A DNA stretch of 64,000 bases from Burkholderiaceae bacterium (GCA_023954135.1 JAMLIN010000010.1:43549-107548), one strand, 5' to 3'. Shown: positions 38,678 to 46,902, numbered from the stretch's first letter. Notes: a model not told the origin generated them from the sequence alone. Numbers and translations are program-made.

Positions 38678-39813
38678 AGCCCGATCTCCTGCAGGAGCAC
38701 CGCGATCACCGCATCGAGCAGGATCACGGCGACGATGCTCTGCACCACCGTCGAGGTGGTGTTGATGCCGATCGAGCGGGTATCGCGACTGACCGACATG
38801 CCCATCGCGCAACCGATCACCCCGATCACGAGGGCGAAGAGCGGCGCCTTGGCCAGGCCGATCACCACGTGCTTCAGAGCGAGCGCCTCGCGCAGCCGGT
38901 CGATGAAAGTGCTGGGGGTGATGTCCAGCATCAGGTCGGCCACGAACATCGCGCCGACCATGCTCGCCACGTCGCCGACGAAGACGAGCAGCGGCAGCAC
39001 CACCATCAGCCCGAGCACCCGCGGCACGATCAGCACCTGCTCGGCCGACAGCCCGAGGGTGCGGATCGCATCGATCTCCTCGGTGAGCTTCATCGTCCCG
39101 AGCTGCGCGGTGAAGGCCGCCCCGGAGCGCCCGGCGACGATCACCGCCACGATCAGCGGCGAGAACTCCCGCACCATGCCCAGCGCCACCCCGTCGACCA
39201 CGAAGATGTTGGCGCCGAACTGCGTCGCCTGCTGGCCGAGCAGGTAGGCCATGATCAGGCCGATCAGGAAGGTGACGAGGACGATCACCGGGATCGCGGT
39301 GACCCCGGTCTGCGAGAGTTGCGCCGAGAACTCCCGCCAACGCATCCGCCCCGGATGCAGCAGGTTGCCCGCGATCGCGGTCACCGTCAGGCCGAGATAG
39401 CCCACATGACTCGCGAGCATAGCGCCCATGCCGCTGGCGCCCGCGCCGAGCAGGGCGAGCATCGAGGGGGATCCGGCGGGGTGAGGTTTCTCGACCTCCG
39501 CGACCCGCTCGGCGACCACCATCAGGATGCGCTCGAAACGCGGATCGAAGCCGCGGCATGCCGGCGGCTCGCCGCCCTGCCCCAGGCCCAGCCGCCGCCA
39601 CAGCAGCAGTGCCGCCGCCGTGTCGAGCGCCACCAGCTCGCTGCCGTCCAGGCGCAGGCCGGCCGGTGCCGCGCCGGTGCCGAGCGCCGTCCGCAGGCCG
39701 TCGTCGAGCGCGCCGAGGCCCTCGAGCAGCCAGCGACCCGAAAGATGGAGGACGGGGCCCTCGCCGTCCGAGGCAAGACGGCAGCGACCGGCGGACGGAT
39801 GGGAATCTTTCAC
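38674..39813 (-). CDS. MlaE-type permease with N-terminal STAS-like domain
   Basis: 379 residues. About 1-110 looks like a STAS domain (HLSGRWLLEGLGALDDGLRT and LDGSELVALDTAAALLLWRR), the rest is an MlaE permease (GNLLHPGRMRWREFSAQLSQ, VAVIVAGRSGAAFTAQLGTM, EIDAIRTLGLSAEQVLIVPR). In E. coli the STAS protein MlaB is separate; here it is fused to the permease. The four-gene unit encodes permease, ATPase, MCE protein and lipoprotein but no MlaC shuttle. Transcription runs away from ssrA. Confidence 0.9.
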   Translation of the reverse strand: MKDSHPSAGRCRLASDGEGPVLHLSGRWLLEGLGALDDGLRTALGTGAAPAGLRLDGSELVALDTAAALLLWRRLGLGQGGEPPACRGFDPRFERILMVVAERVAEVEKPHPAGSPSMLALLGAGASGMGAMLASHVGYLGLTVTAIAGNLLHPGRMRWREFSAQLSQTGVTAIPVIVLVTFLIGLIMAYLLGQQATQFGANIFVVDGVALGMVREFSPLIVAVIVAGRSGAAFTAQLGTMKLTEEIDAIRTLGLSAEQVLIVPRVLGLMVVLPLLVFVGDVASMVGAMFVADLMLDITPSTFIDRLREALALKHVVIGLAKAPLFALVIGVIGCAMGMSVSRDTRSIGINTTSTVVQSIVAVILLDAVIAVLLQEIGL

Positions 39814-39875
39814 GCACGAACCGGGGATTTGCGCCCGAGTCTAGCGGAAAAGCCCCGCCGGTCGGCCCTCCCCCC

Positions 39876-39901
39876 TTGAAATCGACCGGGACGCCTATAA
39901 T
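39876..39901 (+). promoter_or_regulatory. Predicted promoter of ssrA
   Basis: A perfect -10 TATAAT at 39896-39901 stands about 54 bases before the mature tmRNA 5' end. TTGAAA at 39876-39881 is the best -35, but spacing is only 14 bases. The leader carries a GCGCGGG/CCCGCGC hairpin near 39911-39927, probably a precursor processing element. Confidence 0.5.
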
Positions 39902-39954
39902 TGAGCCATGCGCGGGAAGCCCGCGCACCTTGGCAGCAACGAACGCACGAACAT

Positions 39955-40322
39955 GGGGCCGACCTGGCTTCGACGTGGGTAGCGAAGCGGCACAGGGCAT
40001 GCCGAGGCGCCAAGTCCTCGTAAATCCTTTGGCAAACCAATAAACGCCAACGACGAGCGTTTCGCTCTGGCCGCTTAAGGTCTGAGCCGCTGCACCGGTC
40101 TGCCGATGGGCCGGGGTGGGGTCAAAGCCACCAGCAGCGTCATTTTCATCGGATCGCGTCAGGCCGGGTCACTTGGCCGAAGCGCTAAAACCAAGGTGAC
40201 TGGTTGCAGGCCGGCTTGTCGGTTGGCCAATCCTGCAACGAGAACCAAAACAATCGACTAAGCATGTAGAACTGGTCGTAGAGGACTTGCGGACGCGGGT
40301 TCGATTCCCGCCGGCTCCACCA
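39955..40322 (+). ncRNA. ssrA: Transfer-messenger RNA (tmRNA)
   Basis: About 368 bases from GGGGCCGACCTGGCTTCGAC to CCGGCTCCACCA, with the tRNA-like ends pairing (GGGGCCG start, CGGCTCC end plus encoded CCA) and the T-arm GGTTCGATTCCCGCC. The tag frame begins with the resume codon GCC at 40046 and encodes ANDERFALAA before TAA at 40076-40078; this ends in the ALAA degradation signal. The tmRNA rescues stalled ribosomes with SmpB. Its 3' end is a classic target for integrating elements, and the foreign island begins right after it. Confidence 0.97.
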
Positions 40323-40329
40323 ATCACAA

Positions 40330-40357
40330 GGGTCTGGATAGTCTCCAGGCCCTTTTT
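40330..40357 (+). terminator. Rho-independent terminator of ssrA
   Basis: GGGTCTGG (40330-40337) pairs with CCAGGCCC (40345-40352), seven-base loop, followed by TTTTTCTTT. It begins eight bases after the mature tmRNA end. Confidence 0.85.
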
Positions 40358-40570
40358 CTTTGCGCGAATCCCCGCGTGGCGCGGGGTTCCGGGCGTTCGC
40401 CCTGCGGGTGCCATCGCGCCCCGATGCGCTAATACGGCCCGTTTCCCGGCCAGCCCAGTCTCTTTTCTCTGTTTGCCCTGCTGGTAGTCGCGAGTTCGAA
40501 CCCTGTGCTTACAAGGGCTTGGCGCGGCCTTTTCGTGGTCAGCCATGGCCACCGATACGCGGTCAAACCG

Positions 40571-41017
40571 CTACGCATCGAACGCGTCGACCACCTGCCG
40601 CTGCGCGATCCAGTTCAGCGGCAGCGGGTTGCGCTGGAACCAGATCAGGCTCATGCAACGCGGCTGCTGGCCCGCCAGGATGGCCTGGATGATGGCGGGC
40701 TCCAGCAGGGTCAACCGCAGCAGCTCGTTCACCGTCGAGTGATGCAGGCCTTCGCGCTGGGCGATGTCGGTGCCGCTGGCCACCACGCCCTCGTCGAGCA
40801 ACTGCTGCCAGTAGAACGCCCGCGCCAGCGCCACCAGCATCGGGCTGTCGAACTGGCCGCGTGTGGTCGAACTACTGCTCTCCCCGTCAGGCCGAACCAC
40901 CACCTTGCGCACGCCGCGCTTGCGGATCTGCAGTGGGATGAAGGTCGAGAGCTTCACCGCGCCGCCGTCCATGCGCTGCTGAACCGTCGCCTCGCCCGAT
41001 TGCCGTATCCGCGTCAT
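40571..41017 (-). CDS. ParB-like helix-turn-helix protein, recombinase cassette 1
   Basis: 148 residues. The first half is basic (STFIPLQIRKRGVRKVVVRP); the second half has an HTH, TDIAQREGLHHSTVNELLRL, like the DNA-binding core of ParB/KorB-type proteins, followed by LLEPAIIQAILAGQQP. Its paralogue at 61537 has the same plan (KEIATREGIDNSYVSRMVNL, then LAPDIVAAILDDTLP). Start ATG overlaps the recombinase stop by four bases, so it is translated with the recombinase. It may be a directionality or regulatory factor for the recombinase; that is inference. Confidence 0.75.
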   Translation of the reverse strand: MTRIRQSGEATVQQRMDGGAVKLSTFIPLQIRKRGVRKVVVRPDGESSSSTTRGQFDSPMLVALARAFYWQQLLDEGVVASGTDIAQREGLHHSTVNELLRLTLLEPAIIQAILAGQQPRCMSLIWFQRNPLPLNWIAQRQVVDAFDA

Positions 41018-42354
41018 ACCGTCATCTCCACTTCCGCCAGTTCCGCGCCAATGCTGCCGGGGCGCAGTTCGTCGATGAGGTCCACCCAGCCGGCATCGCG
41101 CCAGAGGATCTCCAGCCCGTCGTCGCCGACCAGTACGCGCTCGATCAGTAGTTGTGCCAGGCGCCGTTGCTCGGCCGGAAACAGCGAAGGCCAGACGGCG
41201 GCAAGCTGGCGCATCGGCATCACCACCCGTGCCTCGTCGAGATCGATGGCGCTCGCACGTACCCGGTCCCACACCGCCTGCACACTCTCCGGCGCACGCA
41301 ACACCTCGCAGATCTGCTCCACCACCAAGGCCTCGATCGGCTCGGCGGGCAGGCTGCCGAAATTGGATGCACCCGCCCCGAAGTGCCGATCCTTGGCCGG
41401 CGTGTAGTACCGGTAGCACTGGCCCCTCTTGGTCGTGCGGGTCGGGATCAGCCGCTCGCCGCTGGTGGTGAAGATCAGCCCGCGCAGCAGCGACAGTCCC
41501 CGCCCGTCGGTGGCCACCGCTGCCCGCCGTTCCTCGGCGGTCTGGGCCAGCACGTCGTGGGCCGCCTGCCACTGGGCGCTGGTCAGGATCGGCGGGTGCT
41601 GGCCCGGGTAGTAGCGGCCCTTGTGCACGATCTCGCCGATGTACATGCGGTTGTGCAGCAGCTTGTAGATCGACTGCTTGCAGAAGGTGCGGCCCGTCTT
41701 GGTGCGGATGCCCTCGGCGGCGTAGTTGCGCACCATGTGGGTGGTCGAGCGATCGCTGGCGAAGTCCGCGAAGATGCGTCGCACCACCGTTGCTTCCGCC
41801 TCGTTGACGACAAGCAGGCGGTTCTGCACGTCGTAGCCCAGCGGCAGCGGCCCGCCCATCCACATGCCCTTGGCTTTGCTGGCCGCGATCTTGTCGCGGA
41901 TGCGTTCGCCGGTGACCTCACGCTCGAACTGGGCGAAGGACAGCAGCACGTTCAGCATCAGCCGCCCCATCGAGGTGGCCGAGTTGATCTGCTGGGTAAC
42001 CGCGCTGAAGCTCACGCCGCAGCGGTCGAACACTTCCACCATACGTGCGAAGTCGGCAAGCGAGCGGCTGAGCCGGTCGATCTTGTAGACCACCACGATG
42101 TCGATGCGGCCGGCGTCGATGTCGGCCAGTAGTCGCTTGAGCGCGGGACGCTCCATGTTGCCACCGGAGAAGCCACCGTCGTCGTAGTCATCCGCCACCG
42201 CGATCCAGCCCTCGTGCGTCTGGCTCCTGATGAAGGCGTGGCCGGCGTCCTTCTGCGCGTCGATGGAGTTGAAGGACTGGTCAAGGCGTTCGTCGCTGGA
42301 GACGCGGCAGTAGACCGCGCAACGCTTGGGTGAGGCCAGGATGGCAGTGTTCAT
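41014..42354 (-). CDS. Serine site-specific recombinase, cassette 1
   Basis: 446 residues. The N-terminal resolvase domain has the nucleophilic Ser in RCAVYCRVSSDERLDQSF, then YKIDRLSRSLADFARMVEVF and LMLNVLLSFAQFEREVTGER. A recombinase domain follows (MWMGGPLPLGYDVQNRLLVV, CKQSIYKLLHNRMYIGEIVH). The zinc-ribbon position reads LLRGLIFTTSGERLIPT without the usual CxxC pairs. Large serine recombinases integrate or excise elements without host factors. Overlaps DUF2924 upstream and HTH gene downstream by four bases each. Confidence 0.9.
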   Translation of the reverse strand: MNTAILASPKRCAVYCRVSSDERLDQSFNSIDAQKDAGHAFIRSQTHEGWIAVADDYDDGGFSGGNMERPALKRLLADIDAGRIDIVVVYKIDRLSRSLADFARMVEVFDRCGVSFSAVTQQINSATSMGRLMLNVLLSFAQFEREVTGERIRDKIAASKAKGMWMGGPLPLGYDVQNRLLVVNEAEATVVRRIFADFASDRSTTHMVRNYAAEGIRTKTGRTFCKQSIYKLLHNRMYIGEIVHKGRYYPGQHPPILTSAQWQAAHDVLAQTAEERRAAVATDGRGLSLLRGLIFTTSGERLIPTRTTKRGQCYRYYTPAKDRHFGAGASNFGSLPAEPIEALVVEQICEVLRAPESVQAVWDRVRASAIDLDEARVVMPMRQLAAVWPSLFPAEQRRLAQLLIERVLVGDDGLEILWRDAGWVDLIDELRPGSIGAELAEVEMTV

Positions 42355-42812
42355 CGTTTGCCTCCCTTGCCCGCTTTGAGCCCGAAGAACTTCGGCCCCG
42401 ACCACTGCGTGCCGGTGATGTGGCGCGCCGCCGCCGACAGGCTCTTGAAGCGCTGGCCGTTCAGCTCGTAGAGGCCATCGGCGGTGACAGTGACCCGGTA
42501 CTCGCGCTCGTCCCATTCGCGCACCAGCACCGTGCCGGGCATCAGATGGCATTCCGTGCCGCGCCCGGCCTGCTTGATCTTCGAGAACTGCGCGCCGCGC
42601 TCCACCAGATAGCGGCGCACGCCTGCCGGCAGCGGCCCGTAGGCCTGCTCCTGCAGCCGGTAGGCCAGGCGCGACTCCACGTAGTGGCGGTTGGTGTGGG
42701 CGGGACGGCGCGGGAAGTGCGCGTCCCACAGCGCCCAGAGGTCTTTCATGGGCAGGCCGGGCAGCGCCGCCACCTGCGCGCTGATGCTGTCGTTCATTGC
42801 GGTATCGGTCAT
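42351..42812 (-). CDS. DUF2924-family protein, cassette 1
   Basis: 153 residues. Recognisable DUF2924 features: an N-terminal helix (LPGLPMKDLWALWDAHF), RHYVESRLAYRLQEQAYGPL in the middle and PGTVLVREWDEREYRVTVTA plus the C-terminal SGPKFFGLKAG. Function unknown; it is commonly found directly upstream of this recombinase type, suggesting a DNA-binding helper. Paralogue at 63317 shares all these blocks. ATGA overlap with the recombinase. Confidence 0.85.
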   Translation of the reverse strand: MTDTAMNDSISAQVAALPGLPMKDLWALWDAHFPRRPAHTNRHYVESRLAYRLQEQAYGPLPAGVRRYLVERGAQFSKIKQAGRGTECHLMPGTVLVREWDEREYRVTVTADGLYELNGQRFKSLSAAARHITGTQWSGPKFFGLKAGKGGKR

Positions 42813-42883
42813 CGGTTTACTCCTGTGGTTGAGACAGGTCGATGAACGCGCTGTGGCGGGCAGAAGCCAAGGTGAAAACCCTC
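42809..42883 (-). pseudogene. Remnant C-terminal tail of the cassette's upstream ORF
   Basis: Read leftward, the 24 codons after the stop of the coiled-coil gene stay open and in the same phase, encoding HLGFCPPQRVH, and end with a TGA that overlaps the DUF2924 start. The same tail, ELGFSGNQRVH, ends the partial gene at 63820-64000, which also stops on the start of its DUF2924 gene. So this is the relic of the fourth cassette gene, cut off when the coiled-coil gene was joined on, or a C-terminal extension lost by a nonsense change. Confidence 0.6.
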
Positions 42884-43726
42884 TCAGTGGGCCGAAAGGT
42901 CGGCGTCCAGCGCGGCACTGGCCACCTCCAGGGCCTCCACGGGGATCTCGATCTCGTACCGCCCCTGTTCCCGCGAGAATCCCGCCCGGTGCCGCGCCAC
43001 CGCCGCCCGGGCGATCACACCGATGAAGGCCGGCAACTGCTCCTGCAGTTCGATCTCCGCGACAATGGCCTGTGCGCCCCCATAGCTGTCGCGAGCCAGG
43101 CGGATCTGCTCCGGCAAGGCGTCATGCTCGGCCTGCAGGGTCTGGATGCGTCGTGCCACTTCTTCGCGGGTGTGGCGGGTAGCGGTCAGTTCCGCGTGCA
43201 GTGTGGCGAGCGCCGCCGGGAGCGCGGTCAGCTCACCGGCGTTGATCAGACGACTTGCGGTGGACTGGGTGTCGCTGGCGATCTGCTGCTCGACAGACCT
43301 GATGCGGGCATCGAGCTGCGTCTGCAGGGTCTTGGCCTTGTTGATCTCCTGGGCCAGCGCCGTGCGCCGATCGGTCAGCGCCGCCATCTCGACGCGCGCT
43401 TCCTCCAACTGGGTGGGTGCCTGGACCTTCCATTTCAGTCGGGCGTGTTCTTCACGCAGCGGCACCAGATCCTGCTGCAGTTGTCGGGCGACGCCTTCGA
43501 GATGGTTCTTTTCGCGGAACAGACGCTGCTCGGTCACCGACCAGTGTGTGGAATTCGAGCGCCGCTCCAGCTCGTGATAGGCACGGCGTTTCGCATCAGC
43601 TTCCTGCTGTGCAGTGTTGGCAGCGGTTTCTGCTCGTTGCAGCTGCTGGGTCAGCTCATCGAATTCACTGCGCAGGGTGTCGAGATAGCTGGCGGATGCC
43701 TGACGGCGTGAGGGGTTCTGTTTCAT
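42884..43726 (-). CDS. Coiled-coil protein of unknown function
   Basis: 280 residues from MKQNPSRRQASASYLDTLRS. Nearly all of 15-225 is heptad-type coiled coil (ELTQQLQRAETAANTAQQEA, LEEARVEMAALTDRRTALAQ, LNAR-like spacing). The C-terminal 50 residues form a more globular beta-like end (GRYEIEIPVEALEVASAALD). No signal peptide, membrane helix or catalytic motif. It may organise DNA or another island protein; this is a guess. Transcribed leftward toward cassette 1, and divergent from the AlpA-like gene. Confidence 0.7.
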   Translation of the reverse strand: MKQNPSRRQASASYLDTLRSEFDELTQQLQRAETAANTAQQEADAKRRAYHELERRSNSTHWSVTEQRLFREKNHLEGVARQLQQDLVPLREEHARLKWKVQAPTQLEEARVEMAALTDRRTALAQEINKAKTLQTQLDARIRSVEQQIASDTQSTASRLINAGELTALPAALATLHAELTATRHTREEVARRIQTLQAEHDALPEQIRLARDSYGGAQAIVAEIELQEQLPAFIGVIARAAVARHRAGFSREQGRYEIEIPVEALEVASAALDADLSAH

Positions 43727-44067
43727 GGGCGGGCTCCTGGGGTTGGCATCGCCACGACACCACGTCGCAGCGACCGTTTCGCACTGTCGAAATGGTCGCC
43801 GCCAGAGACCGGTTTCGTCGATCAGGGCGCAGCGGGCGAACGCGGTCTGTCGATGACCGACGCGGGCCGATGCGCACGCCTGCGTACTCGTAAATGAAAT
43901 GGCATGGAAGCTCGAAGCGCTTCGAACCGATGCCAACGGCTGCGGGTTTCAGCGCCTCGAGCCTCATTGCCGCACCGGCGAACACCGCGAAGAATCCCGC
44001 TCATCCGGTGTCACCGAGCCCCAGTGAGGGCCGCTGCGGGCACCGCTCACCGACCGGGAGTTACCCC
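43727..44067. promoter_or_regulatory. 341-bp divergent intergenic region with two inverted repeats
   Basis: It lies between the leftward coiled-coil gene and the rightward AlpA-like gene, so should hold both promoters. Two symmetric sites stand out: GCGACCGTTTCG (43770-43781) against CGAAATGGTCGC (43788-43799), 11 of 12 bases paired; and a perfect 14-bp palindrome TCGAAGCGCTTCGA at 43912-43925. Either could be an operator for the AlpA-like or ParB-like proteins. No convincing -35/-10 pair found. Confidence 0.5.
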
Positions 44068-44295
44068 ATGAACGTCACCCTGCCACCCACCGAACTACTC
44101 AGCCCGCGCCAGCTCGCCGCGCGTTGGGGCTTGTCTGAAAAAACTCTCGAACGCTGGCGGATGCTCGGCACCGGCCCCGCGTTCCTCAAGCTCGGCAGCC
44201 GCGTGCTCTACAGTCTGGCCGAAATCGAAGCGCACGAACGCGACCGCACTCGTCGCTGCACCGCCGGCGACCGTCCGAGTGAGGTGTGGGCATGA
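44068..44295 (+). CDS. AlpA/excisionase-like MerR-type HTH protein
   Basis: 75 residues. LLSPRQLAARWGLSEKTLER and FLKLGSRVLYSLAEIEAHER are the winged-helix pattern of AlpA and phage excisionase-like proteins. These are small DNA-binding regulators of integrated elements. GGGAG lies ahead of ATG 44068. The stop overlaps the next small gene (ATGA), so three genes through the RepA-like ATPase form one unit. Confidence 0.82.
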   Translation: MNVTLPPTELLSPRQLAARWGLSEKTLERWRMLGTGPAFLKLGSRVLYSLAEIEAHERDRTRRCTAGDRPSEVWA

Positions 44296-44540
44296 TGAAC
44301 CGCCAGCAGCGCCGGGAGCGCGAACGCATGACGCGGCAACTGCGCGCCCACATCGCCCGGCACGGCATCGAGCCTGTTCTCGACAAGATGTTCGGCCCCG
44401 GAAGCTGGCGCTATGACGCTGACGAGGAACTCTGGATCGTGCCCGACACCCGGCACACCGGGCCGGGGCGTTCCTACTACTGCGTTCGCGCCAACGGCGA
44501 CTGGTTCAAGGCGCGGCTCGACGGGGAGCACACCCAATGA
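44292..44540 (+). CDS. Small protein of unknown function between AlpA-like and RepA-like genes
   Basis: 82 residues. Basic N-terminus (MMNRQQRRERERMTRQLRAH) then KMFGPGSWRYDADEELWIVP. No catalytic motif. Overlaps both neighbours by four bases, so it is co-translated with the ATPase. ATG 44295 is an alternative start one codon later. Confidence 0.65.
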   Translation: MMNRQQRRERERMTRQLRAHIARHGIEPVLDKMFGPGSWRYDADEELWIVPDTRHTGPGRSYYCVRANGDWFKARLDGEHTQ

Positions 44541-46678
44541 GCACCGTAGCGATTGATGCGGTCCACGTACCGCCGCATCCTTACTTCGACTTCAACGATG
44601 CGCCGGACCGCATCGAGCGGCGCCATGACAAGGACGAGCTGCGCAACCGCCTGCTCGATCAGCTTGAAGCCGTGCTGATGTACCTGTTCCCGCGCGGCAA
44701 ACGCCAGGGCACGCGCTTCGTGGTCGGCAATGTGCAGGGCGACCCCGGCGACAGTCTGGTCATCGAACTCGAAGGCCCGAAGCGCGGTGTCTGGATCGAC
44801 TTCGCCACCGGCGAATCCGGCGACGTGCTGGCGCTGTGGGCGGCGGTGCGGGGTTTCGCGGTGCCGCGCGATTTCGGGGAACTGCTTGATGATGTCGGCG
44901 ATTGGCTGGCGGTGCCGACCTCGTTCATCCCTGTACCGTCCAAGTCGTCCGCTGCCCACGACACGCTCGGCCCGCATACCGCGAAGTGGGACTACCGCAA
45001 TGTCGACGGCGAACTGCTGGCCTGCGTGTACCGCTACGACACACCCGAAGGCAAGCAGTACCGGCCCTGGGATGTCGCCTCCCGCCAGACGCGAATGCCC
45101 GACCCTCGGCCGCTCTACCACCTGCCTGCGGTGGCAAAGGCCGATACCGTCGTGCTGGTCGAGGGCGAGAAATGCGCCGATGCGTTGATGCACATCGGCA
45201 TCATCGCTACGACCGCGATGGGCGGCGCCGCGACTACCTTGAACAAGACCGACTGGTCGCCGCTTGCCGGCAAAACCGTCATCGTCTGGCCGGACAACGA
45301 CGAGGCGGGTGCCAAATACGCCAACGCGGTGATCCCGAAATTGCTGGGCATCGGCGCACGGGTTCGGCGCATCAGCATTCCGGAGAACAAGCCGCAGAAG
45401 TGGGACGCCGCCGATGCTGTGGCCGAAGGCATCGATGTACCCGCCTTGCTGGCCGAGGCGATGCCGGTCACCAATGACCAGCCCCGCCAACCGTTCGAGA
45501 TCGCACAATGGCGAGCCCGCGATCGCTTCACCGGCGACCCGCAGCCCCGGCGCTGGCTGATCGAAGGCGTGTTCCCGTTGGCACAGGCCGCGCTGGTAGC
45601 GGCCGGTGGTGGTGTCGGCAAATCCTTCCTGTTGCTGGCACTGGCCCGCGAGGTCGCCGCCTTCGATGGCATATGGGCCAACGCGCCCACGCTGTTTGGC
45701 GGCGCACTCGCCAGCCAGGGCGTGGCGATCTACATCACCGCCGAGGACGACGCCATCGAGGTGCACAACCGCCTGAACGCGCTGGGACCGATTCCGGATC
45801 TGCTCTACGTGCTGCCGCTGCCCGATGCCGGCGGCGCCGTGCCGCTGTTCGCGCCCGATCCGGCAACACGCGGCCCGTCGACCACATCGGCATGGGCGGC
45901 GCTGGAGCAGCAACTGTCCGCCGTGACCGGCCTACGAGTAATCATCCTCGATCCCCTGCAACCGCTATGCGCGCTGGACCTGAATGTGCCGGAGAACGCC
46001 CAGTTCGTCTGCTCCCGGCTCGCCGCACTGGCCGCCGCTACCTCCGCCTCGGTGATCGTCTCGCACCACTTCGCCAAGCGGGAGGCCTCCACGCCCGAGC
46101 AGGCCCGCGAAGCCATCCGGGGTACCGGCGGCCTGGTCGATGGGGTGCGCTCGGTCTACGCGCTGTGGAACCCCAAGGAGGATCAGGCCAAGGCGATCTG
46201 CAAGGCGCTGGGCGAACCCTTCGAGCGCGGCCGGGTTGTGATGGGTGGCGTGGTCAAGGCCAACGGCCGGGCGAATCTGCGCGTGACCACCTTCCTGCGC
46301 GACAGCCGAGGCTTGCTGGTGGATCGCAGCGACGCGTTGGTCCGCTCCCGCCAGACCGACGTCGATCTGCTGCCCGACCTCAAGGCGGCCATTGCGCGGG
46401 CCGCCGCCGAAGGCAAGCCCTACACCAAGACCGGCGGCAACGGCGTCTACGAGCGTCGCCATGAACTGCCGGAGGCCTTCCACGCCATCGGCAAGCACCG
46501 CCTGGCCGAGTGGGTGGGCACCCTGCTCGACCGCGAGGAACTGGTCATGGCCATGGTCGACGGCTCGAAGCTGGTGAAGTGGCTGGACGTGCCCGGCGGT
46601 CCGATTGCCAGTGGCGAGGCCGCCTTCGTCACCGGGCACCTGAAGCGCTCGACTTCGGGCCTGCGGGATCAGGCATGA
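44537..46678 (+). CDS. RepA-type AAA ATPase with TOPRIM-like N-terminal region
   Basis: 713 residues. The N-terminal third resembles plasmid/phage primase-helicases: YRNVDGELLACVYRYDTPEG, TOPRIM-like VVLVEGEKCADALMHIGIIA and VIVWPDNDEAGAKYANAVIP. The central AAA_25 RepA domain has Walker A VAAGGGVGKSFLLLALAREV at about 355, ITAEDDAIEVHNRLNALG, and Walker B VIILDPLQPLC; SHHFAKR follows. It should be a hexameric replicative helicase for the island or a plasmid ancestor. A run of iteron-like repeats lies just downstream. Confidence 0.85.
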   Translation: MSTVAIDAVHVPPHPYFDFNDAPDRIERRHDKDELRNRLLDQLEAVLMYLFPRGKRQGTRFVVGNVQGDPGDSLVIELEGPKRGVWIDFATGESGDVLALWAAVRGFAVPRDFGELLDDVGDWLAVPTSFIPVPSKSSAAHDTLGPHTAKWDYRNVDGELLACVYRYDTPEGKQYRPWDVASRQTRMPDPRPLYHLPAVAKADTVVLVEGEKCADALMHIGIIATTAMGGAATTLNKTDWSPLAGKTVIVWPDNDEAGAKYANAVIPKLLGIGARVRRISIPENKPQKWDAADAVAEGIDVPALLAEAMPVTNDQPRQPFEIAQWRARDRFTGDPQPRRWLIEGVFPLAQAALVAAGGGVGKSFLLLALAREVAAFDGIWANAPTLFGGALASQGVAIYITAEDDAIEVHNRLNALGPIPDLLYVLPLPDAGGAVPLFAPDPATRGPSTTSAWAALEQQLSAVTGLRVIILDPLQPLCALDLNVPENAQFVCSRLAALAAATSASVIVSHHFAKREASTPEQAREAIRGTGGLVDGVRSVYALWNPKEDQAKAICKALGEPFERGRVVMGGVVKANGRANLRVTTFLRDSRGLLVDRSDALVRSRQTDVDLLPDLKAAIARAAAEGKPYTKTGGNGVYERRHELPEAFHAIGKHRLAEWVGTLLDREELVMAMVDGSKLVKWLDVPGGPIASGEAAFVTGHLKRSTSGLRDQA

Positions 46679-46698
46679 GCATGCCCGGGGCAGGCCTC

Positions 46699-46855
46699 CG
46701 TTCCCGTCTTCCCGCTTCCCGACCGGGAACGCAGGGCCGGGCGGGAACGGCAAATCCAGTACTGGCGCGGGTTTCCAGCGTTCCCGGCCAAAACCGTTCC
46801 CGGATGGGGGTGGGAACGCGCAAACCCAGCAACGGCGCCACTTTCCCGGTTCCCG
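46699..46855. repeat. Iteron-like array of seven CGTTCCCG-type octamers
   Basis: Within 157 bp the octamer CGTTCCCG or near-copy occurs in both orientations: direct at 46699-46706, 46779-46786, 46795-46802 and (GGTTCCCG) 46848-46855; inverted (CGGGAACG) at 46724-46731, 46742-46749 and (TGGGAACG) 46811-46818. No coding sequence is convincing here. Just after a RepA-type helicase gene, such an array could be a replication origin or operator. Confidence 0.6.
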
Positions 46856-46862
46856 GCGTTTC

Positions 46863-46902
46863 CTCTCTAAAGAGAGAGGGTGAGCATCGGGAATGCTCAC
46901 CC
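46863..46902. other. Two adjacent perfect hairpins downstream of the iteron-like array
   Basis: CTCTCT-AA-AGAGAG at 46863-46876 is followed by GGGTGAGCAT (46878-46887), loop CGGGA, and ATGCTCACCC (46893-46902). The second stem is a perfect 10 bp. There is no U-run, so they are not simple terminators. From 46903 to the HTH gene at 47151 I see only an ATGGCG/CGCCAT inverted repeat at 47120-47134 and no supported gene. Confidence 0.6.

Noticed and set aside
40486..40512. Possible tRNA near 40.5 kb
   Set aside because: Only a T-loop-like GTTCGAA is present; no acceptor stem, D-arm or anticodon arm can be folded around it.
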